Positions 33,297 to 42,148 of a stretch of DNA of 64,000 nt are shown piece by piece (the first letter of the stretch is position 1; each line of letters opens with the position of its first letter). The DNA is taken from contig DASXVX010000032.1 of NCBI GenBank assembly GCA_036504075.1, positions 62,001 through 126,000 on the forward strand, written 5' to 3'. The DNA comes from DASXVX01 sp036504075 (lineage in GTDB: Bacteria > Bacillota > Sulfobacillia > Symbiobacteriales > Symbiobacteriaceae). The notes under the pieces are model-generated. The model searched no databases. It was not told the origin of the DNA and was given only the letters and a program-made list of their open reading frames with translations. Both the position numbers and the translations under genes were made by a program.

Positions 33297-35305
33297 ATGA
33301 ACCGGTTCCATAAGTGGGGCGCGGCGGGGCTGGGGGCCCTTCTGCTGCTGAGTGCCTGCAGCCGTCCATCGAACCTGAACGGCCAGACCGGCAGTACCGG
33401 AACGGTGACCGGACTCTCGGCCGACGCAGCGGCCATCGCCAAGGAGCGGGGGCTGTCGCCGAAGGACGTGGAGGGCGCCCTCAAGACCTACGTTCCGAGC
33501 GGCAAAATGGACGAGGCAGTCATGTTCTCTTCGGGCGGTCACAGCGGTCAGGTCATCGCGATCGGCATCCCGTCCATGCGGATCCTGAAGAACATCGGTG
33601 TCTTCACGCCGGAACCCTGGCAGGGCTGGGGTTACAGCGCCGACACGAAGGCCATTCTCGACGAAGGCAAGGTCGATGGCAAGGACGTGACCTCGGGCGA
33701 CACGCACCACCCGAACCTGTCCGAGACCAACGGCGTGTACGACGGGGAGTACCTGTTCATCAACGACAAGACCAACGGCCGCATCGCAGTTATTGATTTG
33801 AAGGACTGGAAGACGAAGCAGATCGTCAAGAACCCGCTGGCCAACGGCGACCATGGCGGCGCATTCGTTTCTCCCAACACCGAGTACGTCATCGAAACGA
33901 CGCAGTATTCCGCTCCGCTGCCTGGCGTCCAGGCGGATATCAAGGACTACAAGGAAAAGTACCGCGGCTACGCCACGTTCTGGAAGTTCGACCGGGCCAA
34001 GGGCCGGATCGATACGGCCCAGTCGTTCGCCATCGAACTGCCGCCTTACTGGCAGGATCTCTGCGACTTTGGCAAGGGCCCGTCCACGGGTCTGGCTTTC
34101 TGCAACTCCATCAACACCGAAATGGCCACCGGCAAGGTCAATCCCGAGGACCCGAACTTTGAAGCCGGCGTCTCCGCCCGTGACCGGGACTATCTGCACG
34201 TGATCGACTGGAAGAAGGCCGAGCAGGTAGTCAAGGACGGCAAGGCTGGGACCATCAACGGCATCAAGGTCATTAGCATGAAGACGGCGCAGGACAATGA
34301 CCTCGTGACCTTCGTGCCCGAGCCCAAGAGCCCGCACGGCGCTGACGTTGTCCCGAAGGGCAACATGGTGTGGTCGTGGCCGGCAAGCTCGACCCGCATG
34401 TCACCGTCTTTAACATCAAGAAGATCCAGGACGCAATTGCCGCCAAGAAGTACGAAACCAAGGATCAGTACGGCTTCAACGTGGTCAAGTTCGAGGACGC
34501 GCTGGAAGCCCAGGTCGAAGTGGGCCTCGGCCCGCTGCACACCCAGTTCGACGACAAGGGCTACGCCTACACCTCGCTCTTCCTCGACAGCGCCGTCGCC
34601 CGCTGGTCCCTCGGCTCCGAGCGGCCGCAGGATGGCTGGAAGCTGATTCAGAAGCTGCCGGTCCAGTACAACATCGGCCATCTGGCGGCCTTTGGCGGCG
34701 ACAGTATGCACCCGAACGGCAAGTACCTGGTGGCGCTGAACAAGTGGTCCCTGGATCGGTTCGTCACCACCGGCCCGCTGCTCCCGCAGAACCTCCAGCT
34801 GATCGACATTTCGAAGCCGGACCAGGGCATGCAGGTGATTGCCGACATGCCGATGGGCATCGCGGAACCGCACTATGCCCAGATCATCGCCGCCGATAAG
34901 CTCAAGAGCTGGCCGACCTATCCGGAGGTGGGCTGGAGCGCCGAAACCCAGGCTCCGTCCGCGACGGCCGTATTGGCAGGCAAGGAGCGGGTCGAGCGGA
35001 CCGGCCCGCATGAGGTCCAGATCTATCAGACCGCCGTGCGCAGCCACTTCACGCCGGAGAACATCACGATCCAGGAAGGCGACCATGTCTACTGGCATGT
35101 CACCAGCCTCGACAAGGTGAAGGATGCCGTTCACGGCTTCGCTCTCCCGGCCTATAACGTTAGCCTTTCGATTGAACCGGGCGAAACGGTCAACTTCGAC
35201 TTCGTTGCCGGCAAGCCGGGCACGTACTCCTGGTACTGCACGGAATTCTGTTCGGCCCTGCACCTGGAGATGACCGGCTACCTGCAGATCAAGGCGGCTC
35301 AGTAA
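33297..35305 (+). pseudogene. nosZ: Nitrous-oxide reductase, clade II type, lipoprotein form, split by a one-base frameshift
   Basis: Would encode about 670 residues reducing N2O to N2 outside the membrane. ATG 33297 follows GCAGGAGG. The signal peptide ends in lipobox LSAC (Cys21), not the Tat signal of clade I enzymes. CuZ histidine motifs are present: GGHSGQ, DTHHPNLSET, DHGGAF, KSPHGADV, LGPLHTQFDD and NIGHLAAFGGDSMHP. The cupredoxin domain keeps the CuA ligands (DAVHGFAL and YCTEFCSALHLEM). Near 34371 the frame moves by one base: the first frame runs on into nonsense to 34646, while the true sequence resumes with VVAGKLDPHVTVF. No other lesion is visible, so this is a recent mutation or a sequencing error. 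Confidence 0.92.
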
Positions 35306-35320
35306 GGAAAAGCACGTCTT

Positions 35321-35346
35321 CGGGGGCGCCAACGGTGGCGCCCCCG
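35321..35346 (+). other. Hairpin between nosZ and the NosB-like gene
   Basis: Arms cgggggcgcc / ggcgcccccg with a 6-base loop, no T run. It lies inside the operon, so it may be an mRNA-stabilising or processing hairpin or a partial terminator that makes nosZ more abundant than the downstream genes. Confidence 0.65.
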
Positions 35347-35372
35347 GGGGTCTGTGAAAGCGGGTGAGAATC

Positions 35373-35963
35373 ATGCGGTCCGCGTCAAGCCGACGTTGGG
35401 TAGCACTTGGCGTCACGCTGATCGGGGTCGTGCTGTTCGTGCTTTCCATGAACCGGACCTGGTGGGGCATTGTTATGTTCGCACCGCAGTACCCGCAGGG
35501 GCTGACGGCGATCAGTTCGCTCCGGGAGATGACCGGAGACGTGGGGGAACTCGATGAACTGAACCACTATATCGGGATGATGAAGCTGGGCGATGCGGCT
35601 GCGCTGGAGCGGGGCGTGGCGCCGTACCTGGTCTGGGGCTTCGGGGCGCTGGCCCTCTGTGCCGGGCTGACCTCCCGGTGGTGGCTGAACCTGTTGCTGC
35701 GGATTCCGTTGATCGGGTTTCCGTTTGGGTTCCTGGCCGATCTCAAGTTCTGGCTCTGGTACGCGGGCAACCACCTCGATCCGAAGGCGGCGCTGAGTCA
35801 GGCCGTGAAGGCCTTTACGCCGGTGATGCTGGGGGAAGGAAAAATCGCCCAGTTCCGGACGTACGGGTGGGTGGAACCGGGCTTCTGGCTGGCCGTGGCG
35901 GGCGCTTCGCTCGTGCTGGCGGGGTTCGTTTTGACCATGCGCTCCCGCACCAGGGAGGTGTAA
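35373..35963 (+). CDS. NosB-like membrane protein of the nos cluster
   Basis: A 196-residue membrane protein with about four segments (12-31, 85-105, 110-130, 168-188) and an outside loop containing 'FAPQYPQGL' and 'ELNHYIGMMKLGD'. Similar membrane proteins follow nosZ in clade II clusters (for example NosB of Wolinella-type loci); the precise function is not settled. ATG 35373 is preferred to GTG 35364. It is 67 bases after nosZ and 4 bases before nosD. Confidence 0.75.
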   Translation: MRSASSRRWVALGVTLIGVVLFVLSMNRTWWGIVMFAPQYPQGLTAISSLREMTGDVGELDELNHYIGMMKLGDAAALERGVAPYLVWGFGALALCAGLTSRWWLNLLLRIPLIGFPFGFLADLKFWLWYAGNHLDPKAALSQAVKAFTPVMLGEGKIAQFRTYGWVEPGFWLAVAGASLVLAGFVLTMRSRTREV

Positions 35964-35967
35964 GGCT

Positions 35968-37431
35968 GTGCGTACCCCGTGGCGACTGGCTCTGGGGCTG
36001 ATTCTGGCCGTGACGCCCGCGGTGGCCCTGTCTGCGTGGCCGGAACCTGCGTCCTCGCATCCGGAAACCACGGCGCACATGGATCACATGGACCACTCGC
36101 CGCAGGCGGTCGCCCACGCGGGCCAAACGGCCGTGCCGGCGGGAGTGGGCGCCGCTGCCTGGGATGGGCGTCTGCCGGATTGGCCGTCCGGTGGGCACAC
36201 CCTGGAGGTCGGCGCAGGTAAGGCGTATTCGAATCTGGAGGCGGCTTTGGCGGTCGCGGGAGACGGCGACCGGGTCATCGTTTTTGGCGGATTATCCAAA
36301 GGGACGTTCCACGTGAAACAGCGCGTCTGGTTGGAAGGGCGCGACGAGGCCGTGCTGGACGGCGGGGGCCAGGGCTCCGTGGTTACCGTGGAGGCGCCGG
36401 GCGCCCGGGTGACCGGCTTCATGATTCACAACACCGGCGAGAGTCTCAACCTGGAAGATTCCGGGGTCTATCTCCAGGACGCCCGTGGGGCGGTGGTGGC
36501 CGGCTGCCACCTGATGAACGTGGAGTTCGGCATCGTGGCCAAGAGCTCGCCGGAGGTGCTGGTGGCGGGGAACACCGTCATTGGCAAGGGGCGGGACCTG
36601 TCGCTTTCGGGCGACGGCATTCGCATCTTCTTCAGCAAGAACGCCAGGGTGTTGGCCAACACGGTTCAGCAGACCCGGGAATTGCTCGTCGAGCAGACCG
36701 AAGGGGTCGAAATCCGCGCCAACGCCGTGATTGACGGCCGGCAGGGGATTCACCTGATGCGGGCGCCGCAGGCCACCATTGTTGAGAACTTTCTCGGTGG
36801 CAACTCCACCGGGGTTTACGTCATGTACGGCGACGGGACGCAGGTCCTGCGGAACTGGATGCAGGAGAACCGCGGCCCCAGCGGCTACGGCGTGGGTGTC
36901 AAGGAGGCCAGCGGGGTCCGGGTGGAAGGGAACTGGCTGGTCGGCAACCGGGCGGCGATTTACCTGGATTCCGCCCCGCTTGACCCGGCGATTCCGGGAA
37001 CCGAAATCGGCAACTTCGTGGCGTACAACGATGTTGGCATTCTGCTGACTACAGCGACTCAGGGTAACCAGATCTCAGGGAATGACTTCGTGGAGAACCT
37101 GCAGCAGGTCGGACTTTCGGCTGAAGGCAAGCCCGGCGCTAACCGCTGGACGGTGGCCGGCCGGGGCAACTATTGGAGCGACTACAACGGCTATGATGCC
37201 GATGGCGATAGAGTGGGCGAGGTACCGTATGCCCCGGTGAACGTGTTTGAAGGCTGGATGGACCGGCAGCCGGATTTGCGCTGGTTCTGGTTCACGCCGG
37301 CGTCGGCGGCGGTGGATGCGGGGGCGCAGGCGTTTCCGCTCGCGGCCGCGGACCCGGTGCTGGTAGATGAACGTCCGGCCATGGCGCCGGCCAAAAGGGG
37401 GGAGCGGCCCTGGTCGAGCTACAGCAAGTAA
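35968..37431 (+). CDS. nosD: NosD, copper-centre assembly protein
   Basis: A 487-residue exported right-handed beta-helix protein. GTG 35968 follows GGGAGGTG. A signal peptide of about 22 residues is followed by a His/Met-rich stretch (HPETTAHMDHMDHSPQ) that could bind copper. Parallel beta-helix repeats occupy about 85-400 (NTVIGKGRDLSLSGDGI, ENFLGGNSTGVYVMYGDG). NosDFY is known to load the CuZ site of NosZ. The C-terminal part is longer than usual, with an Ala-rich tail. Its end overlaps the probable start of nosF. Confidence 0.9.
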   Translation: MRTPWRLALGLILAVTPAVALSAWPEPASSHPETTAHMDHMDHSPQAVAHAGQTAVPAGVGAAAWDGRLPDWPSGGHTLEVGAGKAYSNLEAALAVAGDGDRVIVFGGLSKGTFHVKQRVWLEGRDEAVLDGGGQGSVVTVEAPGARVTGFMIHNTGESLNLEDSGVYLQDARGAVVAGCHLMNVEFGIVAKSSPEVLVAGNTVIGKGRDLSLSGDGIRIFFSKNARVLANTVQQTRELLVEQTEGVEIRANAVIDGRQGIHLMRAPQATIVENFLGGNSTGVYVMYGDGTQVLRNWMQENRGPSGYGVGVKEASGVRVEGNWLVGNRAAIYLDSAPLDPAIPGTEIGNFVAYNDVGILLTTATQGNQISGNDFVENLQQVGLSAEGKPGANRWTVAGRGNYWSDYNGYDADGDRVGEVPYAPVNVFEGWMDRQPDLRWFWFTPASAAVDAGAQAFPLAAADPVLVDERPAMAPAKRGERPWSSYSK

Positions 37432-38258
37432 CGGTGATGTTCGGGCCTCGCGCCGCTTTGCAGGACCTTTCGCTGGCGGTGCCGGCAGGCCAAAGCCTGG
37501 CCCTCTGGGGGCCGAACGGTGCGGGCAAGTCGACGACTTTTCATGCGATGCTTGGCCTGGTGCCCTACCAGGGCACGATTCGCATTTTCGGCGAGGACGC
37601 CCGGTCGGTGAAGGCCCGGCGGATGGTGGGCTGGGCGCCGCAGGACCTGGCGCCGCCGGATATGACGGTGGGCCGGGCGGTCCGGTTTCTGGCGGAACTG
37701 CGGGAAGCGCCGGTGGCGTCTGTCGGGGCGTTCCTGGAGCCGTTCGGCCTGGCGGCCGAGACGGCACTCCCGGTGGCGGCGCTTTCAGGCGGGCAGCGGA
37801 AGCGGCTTTCCCTGGCGCTGGCGCTGCTGGGCGACCCGCAGGTGCTGCTGCTGGATGAGCCGACGGCCAACCTGGACCCGGCGGGCCGGACACAGATGCT
37901 GGATTTGCTTTCCGGGCTGCGGGCCAGGGGGAAGACGCTGTTCCTGGCGTCACACCGGCTGGGCGACGTGCGGCGGCTGTGCGATCAGGTAGCCTTGCTT
38001 TGTGATGGGGTTGTGAATCGGGTATGCGCTGCGGGTCGATTCGGGGCGCTGCAGCGCCGCTTCCTTGCGCCCCGGTCCTTCATGGGCTTAGGTACTGCGG
38101 TAGACTGGCCCGAACGGCGCTGCGGAAGCGTCGCTTCCGCTTCCGAATCGGGTCTTTTCGGCACCCGCACCCGGGCCGTCGCTGGCGCCTGCTCTGGTGG
38201 TGGGGAAGGGGAAGGGAAGGGAGAAGGCAAAGGGGGGTCGTCATGCGGGGACGGATGA
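37410..38258 (+). CDS. nosF: NosF, ABC ATPase of the NosDFY complex (probable CTG start)
   Basis: An ATPase of about 282 residues powering copper-centre assembly. The natural N-terminus LVELQQVTVMFGPRAAL begins at CTG 37410, five bases after GGGGGGAG, inside the end of nosD. The first ATG/GTG (37434/37437) would delete the first strand. Walker A is WGPNGAGKST, signature ALSGGQRKR, Walker B LLLLDEPTANLD and H loop LASHRLGD. After about residue 210 the sequence becomes a Gly/Glu/Lys/Arg-rich low-complexity tail unlike NosF proteins. It overlaps nosY by 16 bases. Confidence 0.85.
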   Translation: MVELQQVTVMFGPRAALQDLSLAVPAGQSLALWGPNGAGKSTTFHAMLGLVPYQGTIRIFGEDARSVKARRMVGWAPQDLAPPDMTVGRAVRFLAELREAPVASVGAFLEPFGLAAETALPVAALSGGQRKRLSLALALLGDPQVLLLDEPTANLDPAGRTQMLDLLSGLRARGKTLFLASHRLGDVRRLCDQVALLCDGVVNRVCAAGRFGALQRRFLAPRSFMGLGTAVDWPERRCGSVASASESGLFGTRTRAVAGACSGGGEGEGKGEGKGGSSCGDG

Positions 38259-39085
38259 TTCTCATCCTGGCCGGCCGGGAATGGCGGGCGGCGCTGGCGG
38301 CCCGATGGTTCTGGTTCTACGGGGGCGCTACGGCGGCCCTGGGGGCGGGGCTGCTCTGGATGGCGTCCGGGATGATTCCAGCGGGGGTGCCGGAATCCCT
38401 GGCCGGGGGCCGGGTGCTCATGGCGACGGTTAACCTCCTCGCCCTGCTGGTTCCGCTGATGGGCCTGACTGCCGGCGCCCAGTGCCTGGCCGGCGAGCGG
38501 GACCGCCGGACGCTCGGCTACCTGCTGGCCCAGCCGGTCACCCGCAGCGAGATTTTGCTGGGTAAGCTCCTGGGCAACGGCCTGGCTCTGGGGGCCGGCC
38601 TGGGCGGCGCCACGCTGGTGCTTGCGCTGGCGGCCTTGGCGCTGGCCGTGCCTCTGCCGGTCACGGCCCTGCTGGCTGTGGCGGGGCTGGGGTGGCTGCT
38701 GGCGCTGGCGACCATGGCGCTGGGCGCAGCGCTGGGAGCCGGGGCGCCGGGCCTGGTGGCGGCGCAGGGCGCCCTGCTGGTGACCTGGCTGCTGCTGGTG
38801 CTGCTGGGCGACTTGAGCCTCATGGGGCTGCTGATGGCCAAGCAACATGTGCCGCCGCAGGCGCTCCTGGCGCTGACGTTCATCAACCCGGTGCACCAGT
38901 TCCGGGTGGCGGCGGTGGCGCTGTTCCGGCCATCCATGGAGGTGCTGGGGCCGGTGGGGCTGTATGCCCGGGAGCGGCTGGGCGGCGCCCTGGTGCCGGT
39001 GTTGGCGGCAAGTTTGCTGGTGTGGACCACCGGGGCGGTGCTGGTGGCGCTGGAGCGCTTCCAGAATAGCCGCTCCGCCTCATAG
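38243..39085 (+). CDS. nosY: NosY, ABC-2 type permease
   Basis: A 280-residue membrane protein with about six hydrophobic segments and the ABC-2 pattern (LAGERDRRTLGYLLAQPVTR between spans two and three). ATG 38243 follows GGGGGG and overlaps the nosF end; the open frame back to 38024 is not protein-like. NosY, NosF and NosD form the membrane complex that matures NosZ. The spans are extremely Leu/Ala/Val/Gly-rich, which fits the local GC content. Confidence 0.88.
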   Translation: MRGRMILILAGREWRAALAARWFWFYGGATAALGAGLLWMASGMIPAGVPESLAGGRVLMATVNLLALLVPLMGLTAGAQCLAGERDRRTLGYLLAQPVTRSEILLGKLLGNGLALGAGLGGATLVLALAALALAVPLPVTALLAVAGLGWLLALATMALGAALGAGAPGLVAAQGALLVTWLLLVLLGDLSLMGLLMAKQHVPPQALLALTFINPVHQFRVAAVALFRPSMEVLGPVGLYARERLGGALVPVLAASLLVWTTGAVLVALERFQNSRSAS

Positions 39086-39110
39086 AAAATTCCTTCAGGA
39101 GGGGTAACGG

Positions 39111-39506
39111 ATGTCTGCTTCCAAGTGGGTGTCTCTGATCGCTGCAGGTGCTCTGGTTGCGGTGCTGGCGGGCTGTGGCGGCGGTGGGGGCGCCGCTGCG
39201 CCCGTGTCAAAGGGCGACGTGGCCAAGGGCAAGGAAGTCTTCAACGGGACCTGCATCGCCTGCCACGGTGCCGACGCCAAGGGCCTGGCGGGATTGGGCA
39301 AGAATCTGGTCGTCAAGACCGACTGGATGAAGAAGCAGGACGACGCAGCCCTGCTGGCTTTTGTTAAGACCGGCCGCCCGGCTTCTGACCCGCTGAACAC
39401 CACCAAGGTCGATATGCCGCCCAAGGGCGGGAACCCGGCCCTGTCCGACGATGACATCACGAACGCGATTTCGTATATCCGCAGCCTGCAGGCCGCTGCG
39501 AAGTAA
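39111..39506 (+). CDS. Lipoprotein c-type cytochrome (NosC/c551-like)
   Basis: A 131-residue cytochrome. Lipobox LAGC (Cys22) anchors it to the membrane, with a Gly/Ala linker. The single haem site is C48-IA-CH52, and the distal ligand is probably M102 in VDMPPKGGNP. In Gram-positive nos loci a small cytochrome c donates electrons to NosZ CuA, and this gene's place after nosY fits that. ATG 39111 follows CAGGAGGGG. Confidence 0.88.
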   Translation: MSASKWVSLIAAGALVAVLAGCGGGGGAAAPVSKGDVAKGKEVFNGTCIACHGADAKGLAGLGKNLVVKTDWMKKQDDAALLAFVKTGRPASDPLNTTKVDMPPKGGNPALSDDDITNAISYIRSLQAAAK

Positions 39507-39543
39507 TATCTGGCCGGGAAACCGGCGGGAGAGGTGATGGGAG

Positions 39544-40914
39544 ATGTCTGAACACGTGGCCGCCGGGCGGCCGGTATCGGGATGGCGGGTGGCCTTCGCG
39601 GCTTTGATTGCAATCCTGCTGGCTGCCAGCTGGATGTTGCTCTCCCTCGTGGCGGGCAAGTCCGGGCTGGGCAAGGCGGTCACAGCTCAGAGCAGCGGCC
39701 AGGCCGCTGTCGCCCAGACCGTCTCCCGCACCGGCGTCACGAACCGGGGTACCAAGATCGATGTGCTGTTCGCCGTGCCGGAGTACTATGAGCGGCTGGG
39801 CCTGAAAGATGCAGCGGCCGAGGCGGACCCGGCGAAATACCTGGTCTTTATCGTCACCGAACAGGACCATGACGCCCTCGCACCGGTCCCGGAGCCGAAG
39901 CTGGTCGTGAACGGCCAGCTGGTGAATGCGCCGGTGAAGGATCGGGTGCTCTCGGATTCGGATCACCACCGGACCCGGCTCATCCGGTTCGTAAGGATGG
40001 CACCTGACGGCAGTTCGTATTTGCCGGCGGATGCCCAGCGGATTCAGCTGGCCTGGCCGGGCGTGCAGACGGCCCACCGGGCCGACCACAGCATCGGGTA
40101 TCCGCTGGAGTGGGAATGGCCGCTGGTGATGCCGTCGGATGCGAAGGCCGGGCCGCTCAACCTGATGACGTTCCTGCTGCTGACGGCGGGACTCTTTGCA
40201 GCGCTGTCGCCGTGTTTGATTCAGCTGACGCTCTACTACATGTCGGCCCTGGCGGGGACGACGACGCCGCACCCCGGGGAGGCAGCGGTCTCCCCGGCAG
40301 AGAGCCGGCGGCGGGTACTGCTGGTGGCGTTCATGTTCGTGGCGGGCATATCGTCGGCGTATGTCGTGGGCGGTGTGATGGCGGGGTTGCTGGGCCGGTC
40401 GCTTCAGGTGAGCAACGTGCTCGGGGAGTATGGCAAGTGGATCGCGGTGGCCGCGGGGCTGTTCATCATTTGGATGGGGTTCCGGGCCGTGGCGGCCTCG
40501 CAGGCGCCGCTGGTCTGCAAGATGCCGATGCCGCTGGTGCGGAAGCTGGCGCAGTGGAAAATGGGGCCGGTTACGCCGTTCCTCATGGGGTTCTTGATGT
40601 CGCTGGGCTGTTTGCAGTGCTTTGGCGGAGCGATCTTCGCGAGCTTGCTGCTGTACGTGGGGAGCTTTGGGAGTCCGGGCCTGGGCGGGCTGATGCTGTT
40701 TGTCTTCTCGCTGGGGATTGCGGTGCCGTTCCTGTTGGCGGCGTTCATGTGGGAGAAGGTCTCGCGGGTTTTGGCCGGGGTCGGGCGGGTGACGCAGGTG
40801 GTGTCGTTGGCATCGGGGGTTTTGATGATGACGTTTGGGGTGTTGATGGTGATGGATCGGTTCCATTGGGTGTCTGGTGTGGTAATTGGTTGGTTACCCT
40901 TCTTGAGGACTTGA
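39544..40914 (+). CDS. CcdA/DsbD-like membrane protein with an N-terminal exported domain
   Basis: A 456-residue protein. One N-terminal span (16-37) leads to an outside domain of about 160 residues, unlike any I recognise. A C-terminal cytochrome c biogenesis-type module (DsbD/CcdA, about six spans from 205) follows, with Cys in LSPCLIQL and a second pair in SLGCLQCFGG. DsbD/CcdA modules move electrons across the membrane. Here it probably keeps the cytochrome c haem site or NosZ CuA cysteines reduced, or helps copper delivery (inference). ATG 39544 follows GGGAGAGGTGATGGGAG. Last gene of the cluster. Confidence 0.82.
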   Translation: MSEHVAAGRPVSGWRVAFAALIAILLAASWMLLSLVAGKSGLGKAVTAQSSGQAAVAQTVSRTGVTNRGTKIDVLFAVPEYYERLGLKDAAAEADPAKYLVFIVTEQDHDALAPVPEPKLVVNGQLVNAPVKDRVLSDSDHHRTRLIRFVRMAPDGSSYLPADAQRIQLAWPGVQTAHRADHSIGYPLEWEWPLVMPSDAKAGPLNLMTFLLLTAGLFAALSPCLIQLTLYYMSALAGTTTPHPGEAAVSPAESRRRVLLVAFMFVAGISSAYVVGGVMAGLLGRSLQVSNVLGEYGKWIAVAAGLFIIWMGFRAVAASQAPLVCKMPMPLVRKLAQWKMGPVTPFLMGFLMSLGCLQCFGGAIFASLLLYVGSFGSPGLGGLMLFVFSLGIAVPFLLAAFMWEKVSRVLAGVGRVTQVVSLASGVLMMTFGVLMVMDRFHWVSGVVIGWLPFLRT

Positions 40915-40954
40915 GTAGAAACGCCCGCTCCGGCGTCGGGGGCTCCAGGGTTGC

Positions 40955-41073
40955 GGGGCGCTTACCTTTGAAATGATTCTCGCCAGGACTGGCGCTCTTG
41001 CTCACAGGTAGGCGAAGTATGTCGTCGCCGCAAGTGCGGGCAGTCCTGGCTGCGAATCTTGAACTTTCGCCCC
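40955..41073 (+). repeat. Structured intergenic repeat, copy C
   Basis: 119 bases. Ends GGGGCG (40955-40960) and CGCCCC (41068-41073) pair. Next come GATTC/GAATC and a perfect 10-base inner stem GCCAGGACTG / CAGTCCTGGC, then an apical stem of about 9 bases (CGCTCTTGC / GCAAGTGCG, one mismatch). The conserved loop is AGGCGAAGTATGTCGTC. The remaining sequence to 41200 has a short palindrome ccggagctccg followed by ttttt at 41095-41110 and no gene. Confidence 0.85.
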
Positions 41074-41200
41074 GATACCGCTGGCGCCCCCACACCGGAG
41101 CTCCGTTTTTGCCCTCGCCATGCATCATCTTTCTTGCGTTTGGTGGGGTAGTGCGGGTAGTCGTCACTCTTGTCGTCGCTGTTGTCAGGAGGTGGGTGCT

Positions 41201-42127
41201 TTGGCCTGGCGTCGGGCGGTGGGGCTTGTTGGTTTGGCTGCTGTGTTGATACTGGGCGGAGCGCTCCTGCGCGGGTGGCTGGTGCCGGCTTCCCGGTCGG
41301 ATCTCTCGCCGGAGGCTTATGGGTTGCGGCTTCGATGGCCCTGGGCGCCTTCGGCGGTCGTGACGGTTTACTTTCCGCCTTCCGTGGGGGCCGCGGATTC
41401 TGATTCGGCGTGGGTCGCGGTGCGGCGGTCGGTGGAGGCGGCGACGCCGCTGGCGGCGCTGCGGGAACTGGCGGCTGGGCCGGCGCCGGAGTCGGGACTG
41501 GCGCCGGTTTTGCCGGCGGGTCTGGTCGTCGACGCAGTGTCGGTCGAGTCGGGAGCGGCGACGGTGCGAGTTTCCGGGCCTGCTCCGGAATCGGCGGTGG
41601 TCGCATCGGCGATGGGACGGACTTTGAGCGGGCAGTTCCGTGTGACGGCACTCCGTCTGGAGTATGCCGGTGGGCCGTCGGTCGGGCCGGTGGCGGTCTC
41701 GGATTCGTTTTCGGGGGGGCGCGTAACCTATCTGTGGCGGGGGTTGCCGGTGCCGGTTGCGGCGACGCTGCCGGATGGACCGGACCGCCCGGCCGCTGCT
41801 CTGCGGCGGCTCTTGGCCGGGCCTGCGGCGCCCGGGGTCGATGAGTTGCCTGCCGGGGTGCGCCTGCTTTCCGTGCAGGTCAAGGGGGACCTGGCCCGGG
41901 TGTCGCTGGGGCTTTCGCCAGACCTGACGACCGAACTGGTGGCGGGGCGGTGGCAGTTTGCCCCGCATGCCATGGCTGTGGTTTACACGTTGACCGATCT
42001 GCCCGGCATCCGTCGGGTGCAATTCGACTTTCCGAACCTGCCGCCGGAGGCCCGGCGCAACTGCAAGACGCCGCTGGGCGTTCCGCTGGTCCGGCCGGAT
42101 GCCGAGGCGGGCCGGGTGCATACGTGA
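41201..42127 (+). CDS. Membrane-anchored GerMN-domain protein
   Basis: A 308-residue protein starting at TTG 41201, six bases after AGGAGGTGG; frames reaching back to 41120 give no protein-like sequence. One N-terminal membrane span (RAVGLVGLAAVLILGGALL). Two GerMN-type domains (sporulation/germination family) follow at about 60-170 and 175-285, each with the 'V-T-V-Y-F' opening strand and the 'LRELAAGPAPESGL' / 'LRRLLAGPAAPGVDEL' helix. GerMN proteins sit at the forespore-mother cell interface or cell surface of spore formers. This supports a sporulating Bacillota host. Confidence 0.8.
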   Translation: MAWRRAVGLVGLAAVLILGGALLRGWLVPASRSDLSPEAYGLRLRWPWAPSAVVTVYFPPSVGAADSDSAWVAVRRSVEAATPLAALRELAAGPAPESGLAPVLPAGLVVDAVSVESGAATVRVSGPAPESAVVASAMGRTLSGQFRVTALRLEYAGGPSVGPVAVSDSFSGGRVTYLWRGLPVPVAATLPDGPDRPAAALRRLLAGPAAPGVDELPAGVRLLSVQVKGDLARVSLGLSPDLTTELVAGRWQFAPHAMAVVYTLTDLPGIRRVQFDFPNLPPEARRNCKTPLGVPLVRPDAEAGRVHT

Positions 42128-42148
42128 GTCTTTACGGAGGGATGCCGC

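Noticed and set aside
34370..35305. Independent gene for a stand-alone cupredoxin-type protein
   Set aside because: It lacks its own SD and continues the NosZ propeller exactly where the first frame breaks, so it is the second half of nosZ.
38024..38242. N-terminal extension of NosY
   Set aside because: The residues are Arg/Trp-rich and antisense-like. SD and the first membrane span support ATG 38243.
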